Shown one piece after another: positions 8,751-17,755 of a DNA stretch of 44,701 bases. The notes under the pieces were generated by a model. It was not told where the DNA came from. It made no database searches and saw only the letters and a list, made by a program, of their open reading frames with translations. The stretch is from CAXBDP01 sp964598395 (GTDB lineage: Bacteria; Bacteroidota; Bacteroidia; Cytophagales; Cyclobacteriaceae): positions 1-44,701 of the forward strand of contig CAZRBW010000020.1 in NCBI GenBank assembly GCA_964598395.1. The letters run 5' to 3'. Both the position numbers and the translations under genes were made by a program. How positions within the stretch are numbered: position 1 is the first letter of the stretch; every line of letters begins with the position of its first letter.

Positions 8751-9566
8751 CTATTTCAGTGGACTGTCTTTTTCCTTTTTCATTACATTATATACGATTT
8801 TATCCATTCGGCCTGGCATCCATTTGTTCAGGAATACCGCCAATTTGCCTTGGGTTGTCAGCACAATTTCGCGTTTGTTTTTGCGCATGGCATTAAGTGT
8901 ATGCTCGGCAACTTCATCGGCGCTCATCATTTTCGTTTCCTCCCGCGGCGATTCGCCTTGAGATTTGCCTTCTGCATTCAACGCCGCATTTCTGATGTTC
9001 GATTCGGTAAAGCCAGGACAAACTACCAAGGTTTCCACACCACTATTCATCACCTCTGTGCGTAGCGATTCCATAAAGCCATTCATTGCAAATTTGGATG
9101 CTGTATAAGCAGTACGAGCCGGTGTACCTCTATATCCATTTATTGATGAGATGGCCACAATTGCTCCCTGATTTTCTATAATCGATGGCAAACAGTATTT
9201 GGTGGCATACACCGATCCGTAGAAATTGATATCCATCACCTGCCGAAATACATCCATGCTCAAATCCTCAAAAAGAGCACGCATGCTTATACCCGCATTA
9301 TTTACCAACACATCTATTCTCCCGAATTTGCTTATTACAGCATTGGCCATTTGACGATTGTCATCTTCTGATGCCACATCTGCCAAAATAGGAAAATGCT
9401 CATCAGTGATTGTGTCTATTTCTTTTGCTGCAGCTTCTAGCTTCTTTTCGTTACGCCCTGTATAGCAAACGATTGCGCCATTTCTTGCAAATGCCTTGAC
9501 CAGAGCTAGACCTATACCAGAAGTTGCTCCGGTTACAATTATTACTTTATTCTCGAAATTCTTCAT
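8751..9566 (-). CDS. short-chain dehydrogenase/reductase (SDR)
   Basis: 271 aa, classical SDR. It has the NAD(P)-binding TGATSGIG (residues 12-19), NNAGISM, and a catalytic Ser-Tyr-Lys set (ISSINGY then AYTASKFA). The substrate is not readable from sequence; the long C-terminal tail (KNKREIVLTTQGKLAVFLNKWMPGRMDK, read in pieces) resembles SDRs annotated as ketoacyl- or sorbitol-type reductases. ATG 9566 (MKNFENKVIIV) is the start; the frame stays open to 9743 but that stretch overlaps the divergent PLP gene and looks non-coding. Octamer copy at 8939-8946 encodes P-R-E-E. Confidence 0.9.
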   Translation of the reverse strand: MKNFENKVIIVTGATSGIGLALVKAFARNGAIVCYTGRNEKKLEAAAKEIDTITDEHFPILADVASEDDNRQMANAVISKFGRIDVLVNNAGISMRALFEDLSMDVFRQVMDINFYGSVYATKYCLPSIIENQGAIVAISSINGYRGTPARTAYTASKFAMNGFMESLRTEVMNSGVETLVVCPGFTESNIRNAALNAEGKSQGESPREETKMMSADEVAEHTLNAMRKNKREIVLTTQGKLAVFLNKWMPGRMDKIVYNVMKKEKDSPLK

Positions 9567-9641
9567 TGCTTTGTAAATACTGAATGTATAAAAGTAGAAA
9601 AAGCTAGAGAACAACATTACATTTACCGCAAAAATCATCTT

Positions 9642-10811
9642 ATGGAAACGTCTCGCATTATAAATCACCTTGGAGAAAATAGGGAAGAATATTACATGGC
9701 TGCCACACCTCCCATCGTAGCATCGGCCAATTTCTGCTTCCATACGGTAGATGAAATGCGGGAGGGTTTAGCTCATGAATCCGAAATTCCATTTTATACT
9801 CGTGGCAATAACCCTACTACTAATGTACTCCAAAAGAAAATGGCGGCATTAGAAGGCACTGAAGAATGCCTTGTTTTTGCATCAGGGAGTGCGGCAGTAT
9901 CAGCAGCAGTTATGGCTAATGTAAAGCAAGGTGACCATATCATTTGTGTGAAAAAGCCTTATAGTTGGACTAATAAGTTACTGAACCTATACCTCCCGCG
10001 TTTTGGGGTATCGGCCACAATGGTAGATGGCACAGAAGCCCAAAATTTTGAAGCTGCCATCCAGCCCAATACAAAATTGATTATCCTAGAAAGTCCAAAT
10101 AGCTGGACTTTCGAATTGCAAGATGTGCCCGCCATTGCAGCAATTGCCAAAAAGCACGGCATCATTACTATTATGGATAATAGCTATTGCACGCCCATCA
10201 ATCATAAACCGGCGGAATACGGAATTGACATTATTTGCCATAGCGCGACCAAATATATCAGTGGCCATAGCGATGTGGTGGCTGGTATCTTATGTTGTAG
10301 CAAGGAGATGTATCAGAAGATTTTCGCAACCGAATTTATGACACTGGGTGGAGTAATTTCTCCATTCAATTCGTCGATGCTTTTGCGTGGATTGAGGACC
10401 TTACCTATCCGCTTGAAGCAGGTGGCAGAAAACACCATGCCTGTGGTTGAGTACTTAGAAAATCACCCAATGGTCGATAAGGTATTCTATCCATTTATTC
10501 CTTCGCATCCGCAATACGCATTGGCCAAAAAGCTGATTAAAAACCCTGGAGGTCAATTCTCTATCACCCTCAAAACAGAAAATCCGAAGCAAATTGAGGC
10601 CTTCTGCAATAGTCTAGAGCTATTCCTCATGGCTTGTTCTTGGGGTGGTTTCGAATCGCTTATTTTCCCAGCAATTACGCTTTATAGTTCCGAAAACTAC
10701 CAAACCAAGGATCTGCCAATCAATATGATCCGCTTCTATGTAGGCTTGGATGATAAGGACGAACTCATCGCTGATTTGCAACAAGCTTTCGATAAAATGA
10801 AAAATGCTTGA
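9642..10811 (+). CDS. Cys/Met metabolism PLP-dependent enzyme (cystathionine gamma-synthase/lyase family)
   Basis: 389 aa, trans-sulfuration family of fold-type I PLP enzymes. The Schiff-base lysine is K204 in HSATKYISGHSD; other family marks are YTRGNNPTTNVLQKKMAALEG (split), ASGSAAVSAA for the phosphate cup, DNSYCTP (PLP Asp179), and LRGLRTLPIRL. It could be O-acylhomoserine sulfhydrylase, cystathionine gamma-synthase/lyase or methionine gamma-lyase; residues do not decide this. Divergent from the SDR gene across 75 bp. Two octamer copies (9758-9765, 9992-9999) lie in it in opposite orientations. Confidence 0.88.
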   Translation: METSRIINHLGENREEYYMAATPPIVASANFCFHTVDEMREGLAHESEIPFYTRGNNPTTNVLQKKMAALEGTEECLVFASGSAAVSAAVMANVKQGDHIICVKKPYSWTNKLLNLYLPRFGVSATMVDGTEAQNFEAAIQPNTKLIILESPNSWTFELQDVPAIAAIAKKHGIITIMDNSYCTPINHKPAEYGIDIICHSATKYISGHSDVVAGILCCSKEMYQKIFATEFMTLGGVISPFNSSMLLRGLRTLPIRLKQVAENTMPVVEYLENHPMVDKVFYPFIPSHPQYALAKKLIKNPGGQFSITLKTENPKQIEAFCNSLELFLMACSWGGFESLIFPAITLYSSENYQTKDLPINMIRFYVGLDDKDELIADLQQAFDKMKNA

Positions 10812-10836
10812 GGTGTTTAATTAAACCTCAAGCATT
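10803..10836 (+). terminator. hairpin overlapping the stop codon, possible terminator
   Basis: A perfect 12-bp inverted repeat (AATGCTTGAGGT / ACCTCAAGCATT) around a 10-nt A/T loop spans the TGA of the PLP-enzyme gene. It sits between convergent genes. The T-tract after it is poor, so it may act as a weak terminator or as an mRNA 3'-end stabiliser. Confidence 0.5.
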
Positions 10837-10859
10837 CTCTTACTGAATCTCAGTAACCA

Positions 10860-11621
10860 TTATAGTCTTTTGATAGCGATGTTTCTGAACCAAACATTAT
10901 CGCCATGATCTTGAAGGGAAATTTTACCTTTTTTGAAAGTGCCAAAATCTGGCATGTTCTTAAATTTACTTTCCGCAATTAATTGTTCCCAAGACTCATC
11001 CCAAAGACTTGTTTCTACGATTGTAACGCCATTCAATTTGAATGTTAGCATTTCATTTTGGCTAATTATTTCTACTTCATTCCACTCACCTACTGGCCTT
11101 ACAGGTTCGGAGCTAGACTTTACCAAGTCATACAAATCACCCGCTCTATGGCTTTCAATTTTACCATCTGCATGGCCATCATTATCTAATATTTGCATTT
11201 CAGGACCTGTGCTCCATGGGTAAGGATATTTACTTTTATCCTCATGCACATAAAACATAATTCCACTATTCCCATTTTCAGAAATCTTCCATTCCAGCTT
11301 CAAATGGAAATCTTCAAATTCGGCAGTAGTCACAATATCGCCACCTTCAAAAAGTCTTTTTCCATTTTCATCTCTACTAGCATCTAGAAAAAGGACACCA
11401 TCCTGCACTTGCCAAGCTGGGCCAATAAGATCGGATCCATAATTCGTCCAACCCTTGGTTGTCTCACCATCGAATAACGACAACCACTCTACATCAACCT
11501 CTTCCAATTTCAGAACAGGTTCCAATTCAACTTCGTCCGTTTCATTATTATTTGCTGATTCACAAGCTATTACGCCCATTGCTATTAAGGCGGTAGCTAC
11601 TGTTAATTTAAAATTTCTCAT
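10860..11621 (-). CDS. DUF1080 (3-keto-disaccharide hydrolase-like) lipoprotein
   Basis: 253 aa. Signal peptide with lipobox VIAC (Cys20) followed by an acidic linker, so an envelope-anchored lipoprotein. The body is a laminin-G-like DUF1080 domain: SLFDGETTKGW, WQVQDGVLFLD, DIVTTAEFEDFHLKLEWKI (in part), NSGIMFYVHED, EMQILDNDGH, and NVWFRNIAIKRL at the C-terminus. Pfam names the family after 3-keto-disaccharide hydrolases. Last gene of the minus-strand arm, 56 bp after the TIM-barrel gene. The neighbouring oxidoreductases suggest it cleaves 3-keto-glycosides; the substrate is inferred. Confidence 0.88.
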   Translation of the reverse strand: MRNFKLTVATALIAMGVIACESANNNETDEVELEPVLKLEEVDVEWLSLFDGETTKGWTNYGSDLIGPAWQVQDGVLFLDASRDENGKRLFEGGDIVTTAEFEDFHLKLEWKISENGNSGIMFYVHEDKSKYPYPWSTGPEMQILDNDGHADGKIESHRAGDLYDLVKSSSEPVRPVGEWNEVEIISQNEMLTFKLNGVTIVETSLWDESWEQLIAESKFKNMPDFGTFKKGKISLQDHGDNVWFRNIAIKRL

Positions 11622-11677
11622 GTTAATTGATTTTTGGTTAAGCTTATTTATTAGAGGTTTTATTTTCGCTCTATCTA

Positions 11678-12733
11678 TTAGTCTAATCCCAGAATTCTCC
11701 GATTCACAGCCTCACTAATCTCTTGCCCTGCAAAATCGTCGAACGCCTTATCTGTTTTTCTGATCATACAATTTTCTATAAAAGGAGCGCCTTCCGCAGC
11801 TCCTTGCTCAGGATGTTTAATGGCACATTCCCATTCCAATACTGCCCATCCATCAAAGCCGTACTGTGTAAGTTTGCTAAAAATTGCCTTAAAGTCAACC
11901 TGACCATCACCTAAAGACCTAAAACGACCCGCTCTATTAATCCAAGATTGATAGCCACCATATACGCCTTGCTTGGCAGTTGGATTAAATTCCGCATCTT
12001 TTACATGGAACATCTTTATATGGTCACGAAAATGATCGATAAATGATACATAATCCATGCACTGCAAAAGGAAATGGGAAGGATCATAAAGCAAGCAAGC
12101 CCTTGGATGATGATTCACTGCATCCAAAAACATTTCATAGCTTTCTCCATCGTGTAGGTCTTCTCCTGGATGCAATTCGTAGCATATATCCACTCCGCAT
12201 TTGTCAAACTCGTCTAATATTGGTTTCCAACGTTCGGCCAATTCAGCAAAGCCAGTTTCCACCAAACCTTGTGGGCGCTGTGGCCATGGATATACAGTTG
12301 GCCAAAGCAATGCTCCACTAAAAGTAGCGCATGCATTCAAGCCTAGATTTTGGGAAGCTTTAGCCGCAAACATCAATTGCTCTTTGGCCCATTGCTGTCT
12401 TTCCTTTGGTTTTCCTTTCAGTGCATCAGGTGAAAATGCATCGAACAAGGTATCGTAAGCTGGATGCACCGCAACCAATTGCCCCTGCAGATGGGCAGAC
12501 AATTCAGTGATTTGCAATCCGGCCTTTTCTACTATCCCTCTAATTTCATCGGCATACTTTTTACTCTCAGCAGCCCTTTTCAGATCGATGCAGCGAGCAT
12601 CCCAAGAAGGAATTTGTACGCCTTTATAGCCTAATCCTTTTGCCCAATTGCATATATTTTCAAGATTATTAAATGGAGCTTGATCGCCCATAAATTGTGC
12701 AAGAAATATAGCTGGTCCTTTCATTTGATTCAT
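11678..12733 (-). CDS. sugar phosphate isomerase/epimerase (xylose-isomerase-like TIM barrel)
   Basis: 351 aa without a signal peptide, so cytoplasmic. AP-endonuclease-2/xylose-isomerase TIM-barrel features: GYKGVQIPSWD, ITELSAHLQGQLVAVHPAYD (in part), the metal ligands in CYELHPGEDL, LLYDPSHFLLQ, MFHVKDAE and the C-terminal AVLEWECAIKHPEQG. Fits the group annotated as sugar phosphate isomerase/epimerase, some of which act on 3-keto-glycosides or keto-glucal intermediates. The gene follows the Gfo/Idh gene by 60 bp on the same strand, an operon with DUF1080 downstream. Confidence 0.85.
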   Translation of the reverse strand: MNQMKGPAIFLAQFMGDQAPFNNLENICNWAKGLGYKGVQIPSWDARCIDLKRAAESKKYADEIRGIVEKAGLQITELSAHLQGQLVAVHPAYDTLFDAFSPDALKGKPKERQQWAKEQLMFAAKASQNLGLNACATFSGALLWPTVYPWPQRPQGLVETGFAELAERWKPILDEFDKCGVDICYELHPGEDLHDGESYEMFLDAVNHHPRACLLYDPSHFLLQCMDYVSFIDHFRDHIKMFHVKDAEFNPTAKQGVYGGYQSWINRAGRFRSLGDGQVDFKAIFSKLTQYGFDGWAVLEWECAIKHPEQGAAEGAPFIENCMIRKTDKAFDDFAGQEISEAVNRRILGLD

Positions 12734-12793
12734 TTAAGATGGTTTTGGTGATAATCTCGTTTTCTCTTTTGTGGATGAAAATATTCTATTCGA

Positions 12794-13951
12794 TTATGGT
12801 GAAAGACGAATCCATTTCAATTCACTAAAATGGCTTTCTACTACTTTTTCAATAAAAAGCATTCCTCTTAAGCCTGCTTCTATCCCTTCAAATTCTGGCT
12901 GGTCAATCCTACTTTCAGCTTGGCCTAGGCGGGAGGAAATAGCCGCTGCAAAATTCAAATAAATATTCCCAAATGCTTCCAAATATCCTTCTGGATGCCC
13001 TGCTGGAGTGCGACTATTTTGCGATGCTGCTGGCGATAAATATGCTTGCCCAGCACGCAATACTTGCATCGGTTTATCAGCAAATTTAAGCAAAAGTGTA
13101 TTTGGCTCCATTTGATGCCATTCTAAGCCGCCCTTCTCCCCATATATTTTAATTGACAAATTATTTTCTTCTCCTGCTGCTACTTGGCAAGCGGTAAGCA
13201 TTCCACTGGCACCTTCACCAAATTTCAGCATTACCATGCCATCATCATCTAGCCGTCTGCCATCAACTACCGTATTCAATTGGGCTGAAATATGGCTCAC
13301 TTGCAGTCCCGAAATGTATTCGGCCAGGTTGAAGGCATGCACTCCAATATCGCCCATAGCGCCACATATTCCCGATTTGCTAGGATCAGTGCGCCATGCA
13401 GCTTGCTTATTTCCTTCCTCCTCTAGCAAAGTGCTCAACCAGCCTTGATGATAATTTACAAACACTTTCGTGATTTTACCCAATACGCCATTTTCAACAA
13501 TACTCTTAGCTTCCTTCACCATTGGGTAGCCCGTGTAGGTATGCGCAAGAGCTAGCAGTAATCCAGTTTCTTCCAACTTGGCATTCAATTGCTCCGCCTC
13601 ATTCAAACTTAGCGTAATGGGTTTCTCGATTAAAACATGAAATCCCTTATCGAGCGCCATCATTGCAGGCTCAAAATGCACATGATTTGGAGTGACTATA
13701 GAAAGAAAATCCATGCGTTCATCTGCAGGAAGTTTCGCCTCTTGCTCTATCATTTCCTGATAGCTCGGATAAATCCTATTGTCCATCAAGTGTAACTTCC
13801 TCCCGCTGTTTAAGGATTTGGTAGGATCTGAACTAAATGCACCACAAACCAACTCAATTTGGCCATCTGCTTGAGCTGCAAACCGGTGTATTGCACCAAT
13901 AAAAGCGCCTTCTCCACCACCTAACATGCCCATTCTCAATTTTCTATTCAT
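12794..13951 (-). CDS. Gfo/Idh/MocA family oxidoreductase, cytoplasmic
   Basis: 385 aa, no leader. N-terminal Rossmann fold (MGMLGGGEGAFIGAIHRFAA), the conserved EKP motif in VLIEKPITLSLNEAEQL with the catalytic Lys, and the C-terminal alpha/beta domain (GAMGDIGVHAFNLAEYISG containing the usual D-I-G-x-H). NAD(P)-dependent sugar oxidation or reduction, often at C3. First gene of the minus-strand arm, divergent from the MFS gene across 211 bp. Octamer copies at 12929-12936 and 13799-13806 lie in opposite orientations. Confidence 0.9.
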   Translation of the reverse strand: MNRKLRMGMLGGGEGAFIGAIHRFAAQADGQIELVCGAFSSDPTKSLNSGRKLHLMDNRIYPSYQEMIEQEAKLPADERMDFLSIVTPNHVHFEPAMMALDKGFHVLIEKPITLSLNEAEQLNAKLEETGLLLALAHTYTGYPMVKEAKSIVENGVLGKITKVFVNYHQGWLSTLLEEEGNKQAAWRTDPSKSGICGAMGDIGVHAFNLAEYISGLQVSHISAQLNTVVDGRRLDDDGMVMLKFGEGASGMLTACQVAAGEENNLSIKIYGEKGGLEWHQMEPNTLLLKFADKPMQVLRAGQAYLSPAASQNSRTPAGHPEGYLEAFGNIYLNFAAAISSRLGQAESRIDQPEFEGIEAGLRGMLFIEKVVESHFSELKWIRLSP

Positions 13952-13999
13952 CTATTTGTATGTTTTCAATTATTAGTTCTTTGAAATTCCAAAACCAAG

Positions 14000-14064
14000 G
14001 GTTAAAATTAACCATTGATACATTTAATTTTTCGAAAGCCATAATTGCAAGAATAAAAATTCTT
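14000..14064. promoter_or_regulatory. two palindromes in the divergent control region of the sugar locus
   Basis: The 211-bp region between the two arms holds GGTTAA-AA-TTAACC (14000-14013) and AAGAAT-AAAA-ATTCTT (14049-14064). Either could be an operator for a dimeric regulator controlling both arms; no regulator gene is present in the window. A near -7 element TACATTTA (14124-14131) lies upstream of the MFS gene. A/T-rich palindromes arise by chance, so this is tentative. Confidence 0.3.
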
Positions 14065-14162
14065 TCAAAGCTCAATCGACAAAACTTAATAAGTGGTCTA
14101 TTAGAAATTTCATATAATAATACTACATTTAAAAGACAGACCATAAACCTCAACTAAAAACC

Positions 14163-15452
14163 ATGAATCAGATTGACAGGAATCGTCTCTTTGTGGCCAG
14201 CTGCCTCGCTTTATTAGTTACCTCCCTCACTTTTGGCATTCGAGCAGGCGTATTACTTAGCCAAGGAGAAGAATTCAGTCTAACGGCAAAAGAACTTGGA
14301 ACAATCGTGGCTACAGCTTTTTGGGGTTTCCCTATTGCGGTAATTATTGGTGGGATGTTGGTTGATATTATTGGAATGAAAAAGCTCCTCATAGTAGCTT
14401 TCCTATTCCATCTTATTGGTATTACTATGACCATTTTTGCGGGAGGATATTGGACACTTTTCATTTCCACTTTGCTTATAGGTATGGCAAATGGAACCGT
14501 AGAGGCAGCTTGCAATCCATTAGTTACAGCACTCTATCCAGAGAAAAAATCGATCAAGCTTAATCATTTTCATCTATGGTTTCCTGGTGGGATATTTATT
14601 GGAACGCTCATCGTGTTTGCATTCAACAATTGGCTGGGTGCGGCCTATTGGGTAAAGCAAGTAGAAGTAGCGGTGATGATCATTCCAACGCTGATTTATG
14701 GCTACCTTTTTAGCCGCCTCCGCTTCCCAGTAACAGAGAGAGTAGCGGCAGGTGTTTCTACTGGCGAGATGTACAAATCCCTGCTTCATCCGCTATTTAT
14801 ATTTATGATTATTTGCATGTTCGGCACGGCTATTACCGAACTTTTCACTGGGCAGTGGATTGACGTACTACTGTCCAATATTACTGATAATGCCATCCTC
14901 ATTTTGACTATCACTACCGGTGTAATGGTATTTGGTCGAGGAGTAGCATCACCGATTTTAGGAAAATTTTCATCCCAAATGGTGCTGTTACTTTCAGCAA
15001 TTTTTTCAGCAATTGGCCTTTACATTTTAGGGAATTCAAGTGGTGAAATGCTTTTTGTAGGCGCATTCATCTTTGGAATTGGTGTTTGCTACTTTTGGCC
15101 AACTATGCTGGGGTTTGTAGCGGAAAACCTTCCCAAAACAGGAGCAGTCGGTATCAACCTGATGGGTGGTGCTGGAATGCTAGCGGTTTCATTGTATTTG
15201 ATTTTCATGGGTGGCTATTATGATAAGCTTTTGCTAAAAATGCTTCCGCCAGGCGCTCAACTTGATGAATATTTGAATGCTGTAGATAATAGTGAAATGG
15301 CCGCAGCATTGCTCGAAGCAAAGGTAAAAGCGGGCCCAGAAATCATTGACACTACTCTTTTCATCCCTATCATATTAATTGTCGCCTTTTTAGGTTTAGT
15401 CATTTTTATGAAAAACTGGAAAGGAGAAAAAGGACACGCTTTGCAGCATTAA
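14163..15452 (+). CDS. MFS transporter, sugar permease-like
   Basis: 429 aa, twelve predicted membrane helices. The loop after helix 2 is GGMLVDIIGMKKLL, an MFS motif-A variant (usual G-x-L-a-D-r-x-G-r-k); helix 4 region GMANGTVEAACNPLVTALYPEKK resembles fucose/glucose-type permeases. Inner-membrane importer; the substrate is probably the sugar or keto-sugar handled by the adjacent enzymes (inferred from context). First gene of the plus-strand arm; the next gene begins 32 bp later. Octamer copy at 14439-14446 encodes A-G-G. Confidence 0.85.
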   Translation: MNQIDRNRLFVASCLALLVTSLTFGIRAGVLLSQGEEFSLTAKELGTIVATAFWGFPIAVIIGGMLVDIIGMKKLLIVAFLFHLIGITMTIFAGGYWTLFISTLLIGMANGTVEAACNPLVTALYPEKKSIKLNHFHLWFPGGIFIGTLIVFAFNNWLGAAYWVKQVEVAVMIIPTLIYGYLFSRLRFPVTERVAAGVSTGEMYKSLLHPLFIFMIICMFGTAITELFTGQWIDVLLSNITDNAILILTITTGVMVFGRGVASPILGKFSSQMVLLLSAIFSAIGLYILGNSSGEMLFVGAFIFGIGVCYFWPTMLGFVAENLPKTGAVGINLMGGAGMLAVSLYLIFMGGYYDKLLLKMLPPGAQLDEYLNAVDNSEMAAALLEAKVKAGPEIIDTTLFIPIILIVAFLGLVIFMKNWKGEKGHALQH

Positions 15453-15484
15453 TAATAAGTGTATAAAATTTTAAAATCTTACCT

Positions 15485-16378
15485 ATGAGTACAGCCCAGC
15501 ATCGTCGTTCAGCCATTAAAAAGATTATTCTAAGCGGCGCAGCTTTGGCGAGTACCTCTACTCTGCATAATACAGCCAGCTATCGAAAATCTGATTCATT
15601 CCAATTAAAAGGCAAAATCAACCATGCCGTTTGCCAATGGACTTACGCTTTTATGCCGTTGGAGGAATTATGCATGCTTGCAAAAGAAATTGGGCTCAAG
15701 GCCATAGACCTAATTGGCCCAAAAGACTGGCCAATGCTAAAAAAATATGAGCTAGATTCCTCCATGTGTAATGGCGCAGAAATAAGCCTCGTCACCGGCT
15801 GGAACAATCCACAATATCACAAGCAATTAATTGAGAGCTACACAAACCATATTGATTTGGTGGCTGATGCTGGTTATAAAAACCTAATTTGCTTTAGTGG
15901 CAATAGAAATGGGATGGACGATGAGACAGGTCTCAATAATTGTGTGAAAGGCCTTAAGCAAATAATGCGTCATGCAGAAAAGCGCGGTGTGGTCATTCAA
16001 ATGGAGCTTTTCAATTCCAAGGTAGATCACCCAGATTATATGTGCGATAATAGCACTTGGGGAGTAGAGCTTTGCAAAAGATTGGGTTCCGACCACTTCA
16101 AATTGCTCTATGATATCTATCACATGCAAATAAGTGAGGGAGATATAATCCGAACCATTCAAGACAATCATCAATACTTTGGTCATTATCATACCGCTGG
16201 CGTGCCAGGTCGCCACGAAATTGACCAAACGCAGGAGCTCAACTATCCCGCCATCATGCAGGCGATAGTAGATACTGGCTATCAAGGCTATGTTGCTCAA
16301 GAATTTATTCCAACTGGAAAATCATCTGAAGAAAAAATTGACGCTTTGAAAAAAGCAATTGAGATATGCGATGTATAA
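15485..16378 (+). CDS. exported hydroxypyruvate-isomerase-like TIM-barrel protein
   Basis: 297 aa. The N-terminus HRRSAIKKIILSGAALAS is a twin-arginine-like leader (RR without the consensus F-L-K), suggesting export. The mature part matches the Hyi/sugar isomerase TIM barrel: HAVCQWTYAF, GLKAIDLIGP, metal ligands in VIQMELFNSKVDHPDYM, LYDIYHMQISEGD, FGHYHTAGVPGRHEIDQT (in part) and GYVAQEFIPTG. Hydroxypyruvate isomerases are cytoplasmic, so an exported paralogue within a keto-sugar locus is more likely a keto-glycoside/keto-sugar isomerase or hydratase (inference). GMC gene follows by 19 bp. Confidence 0.8.
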   Translation: MSTAQHRRSAIKKIILSGAALASTSTLHNTASYRKSDSFQLKGKINHAVCQWTYAFMPLEELCMLAKEIGLKAIDLIGPKDWPMLKKYELDSSMCNGAEISLVTGWNNPQYHKQLIESYTNHIDLVADAGYKNLICFSGNRNGMDDETGLNNCVKGLKQIMRHAEKRGVVIQMELFNSKVDHPDYMCDNSTWGVELCKRLGSDHFKLLYDIYHMQISEGDIIRTIQDNHQYFGHYHTAGVPGRHEIDQTQELNYPAIMQAIVDTGYQGYVAQEFIPTGKSSEEKIDALKKAIEICDV

Positions 16379-16397
16379 AAACCAACCAAATTAACCT

Positions 16398-17744
16398 ATG
16401 GCTGATAATACCTATGATGCAATTGTAATAGGCTCTGGAATTACTGGAGGCTGGGCAGCAAAAGAGCTTACTGAAAAAGGCTTAAAAACCATCATGCTGG
16501 AACGAGGCAAAGACGTAAAGCATGTAAAAGACTATACAAGTGCGAATAAGCATCCTTGGGAGTTTCCACATGCGGGAGGTAGAACNNNNNNNNNNNNNNN
16601 NNNNNNNNNNNNNNNNNNNNNNNNNNNNNNNNNNNNNNNNNNNNNNNNNNNNNNNNNNNNNNNNNNNNNNNNNNNNNNNNNNNNNGCAAATTTAACTCAG
16701 CAAATAAACGAACGAGGAGAATGCCAATACAGGAATAAATGCTGGCTTGGATGCCCGTATGGAGCATATTTCAGTACACAATCTTCTACCCTACCAGCAG
16801 CAATGAAAACGGGGAATCTTACCTTAAGACCTTTTTCCATAGTCACCAAAATCATTTATGATAAGGACACTAAAAAAGCTAAAGGTGTAGAAATTATCGA
16901 CTCTGAAACGAATCAAACCTACGAATACTTCGCCAAAGTAGTATTTGTATGTGCATCTACAATTAATTCTACTTGGCTACTTATGAACTCTGCTACGGAT
17001 GTATGGCCCGGAGGACTAGGAAGTAGCAGTGGAGAGCTAGGTCACAACCTGATGGATCATCACTTCAGAGTGGGTGCTAATGGACGTGCAGAAGGATTTG
17101 AAGACAAATACTATTACGGTGCTAGACCCAATGGCATTTACATCCCTCGCTATCGCAATTTATTTGGAGATAAGCGCAATTACCTCCGAGGTTTTGGTTA
17201 TCAAGGCAGTGCCAGTCGTGGCGATTGGAGCCAAAAAGTAGCTGAATTAAGCATTGGTCCACAACTCAAAAAAGTAATGACCGAGCCTGGTGATTGGACG
17301 ATGGGCATCAATGGATTTGGTGAAGTGTTGCCTTATCATGAAAATAGAATATTCCTTGATCCTGAGAAAAAGGATGCTTGGGGACTTCCAGTAATTGCTG
17401 TAGATGCCGAACTCAAGGAAAACGAAAAAGAAATGCGCAAGGACATGATGCTAGATGCAGTAGAAATGCTTGAAGCAGCGGGCATCAAAAACGTTCGAGG
17501 CTTCGATAGTGCCTATTATATGGCCATGGGAATTCACGAAATGGGTACTGCCAGAATGGGCAAAGACCCAAAAAGCTCCGTACTGAATAAGCATAATCAA
17601 GTATGGGATGCAAAAAATGTTTTCGTAACGGATGGTTCTTGCATGACTTCCTCGGCGGCGGTAAATCCTTCGCTCACTTATATGGCTCTTACCGCAAGAG
17701 CAGTTGATTTTGCAGTGAGCGAACTTAACAAAGGCAACCTCTAA
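16398..17744 (+). CDS. GMC-family FAD-dependent oxidoreductase, interrupted by an assembly gap
   Basis: Catalytic subunit of a membrane-linked sugar dehydrogenase by context. N-terminal FAD loop IVIGSGITGGWAAKELTEKG (residues 10-29); C-terminal GMC signature with the catalytic His in GIHEMGTARMG and Asn in AVNPSLTYMALTARA. A Cys motif ECQYRNKCWLGCPYG follows the gap (C-x5-C-x3-C-P), reminiscent of the [3Fe-4S] site of FAD glucose dehydrogenases. The 100-N gap removes the region that normally holds the second FAD-contact segment, and the visible 414 residues are well short of the roughly 560 usual for the family, so more than 100 bp is missing. No own leader; it may be co-exported with the subunit-3 protein at 19215. 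Confidence 0.87.
   Translation: MADNTYDAIVIGSGITGGWAAKELTEKGLKTIMLERGKDVKHVKDYTSANKHPWEFPHAGGRXXXXXXXXXXXXXXXXXXXXXXXXXXXXXXXXXXANLTQQINERGECQYRNKCWLGCPYGAYFSTQSSTLPAAMKTGNLTLRPFSIVTKIIYDKDTKKAKGVEIIDSETNQTYEYFAKVVFVCASTINSTWLLMNSATDVWPGGLGSSSGELGHNLMDHHFRVGANGRAEGFEDKYYYGARPNGIYIPRYRNLFGDKRNYLRGFGYQGSASRGDWSQKVAELSIGPQLKKVMTEPGDWTMGINGFGEVLPYHENRIFLDPEKKDAWGLPVIAVDAELKENEKEMRKDMMLDAVEMLEAAGIKNVRGFDSAYYMAMGIHEMGTARMGKDPKSSVLNKHNQVWDAKNVFVTDGSCMTSSAAVNPSLTYMALTARAVDFAVSELNKGNL
16586..16685. other. assembly gap (100 N) inside the GMC gene
   Basis: Exactly 100 N, the conventional placeholder for a gap of unknown size. It begins 6 bases after an octamer copy (16572-16579). The frame matches on both sides only by chance if the length is arbitrary. 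Confidence 0.97.
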
Positions 17745-17755
17745 AGCTTACCTCC

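Noticed and set aside
9567..9743. N-terminal extension of the SDR protein
   Set aside because: It overlaps the divergent PLP-enzyme gene and has no SDR similarity; the fold starts at ATG 9566.
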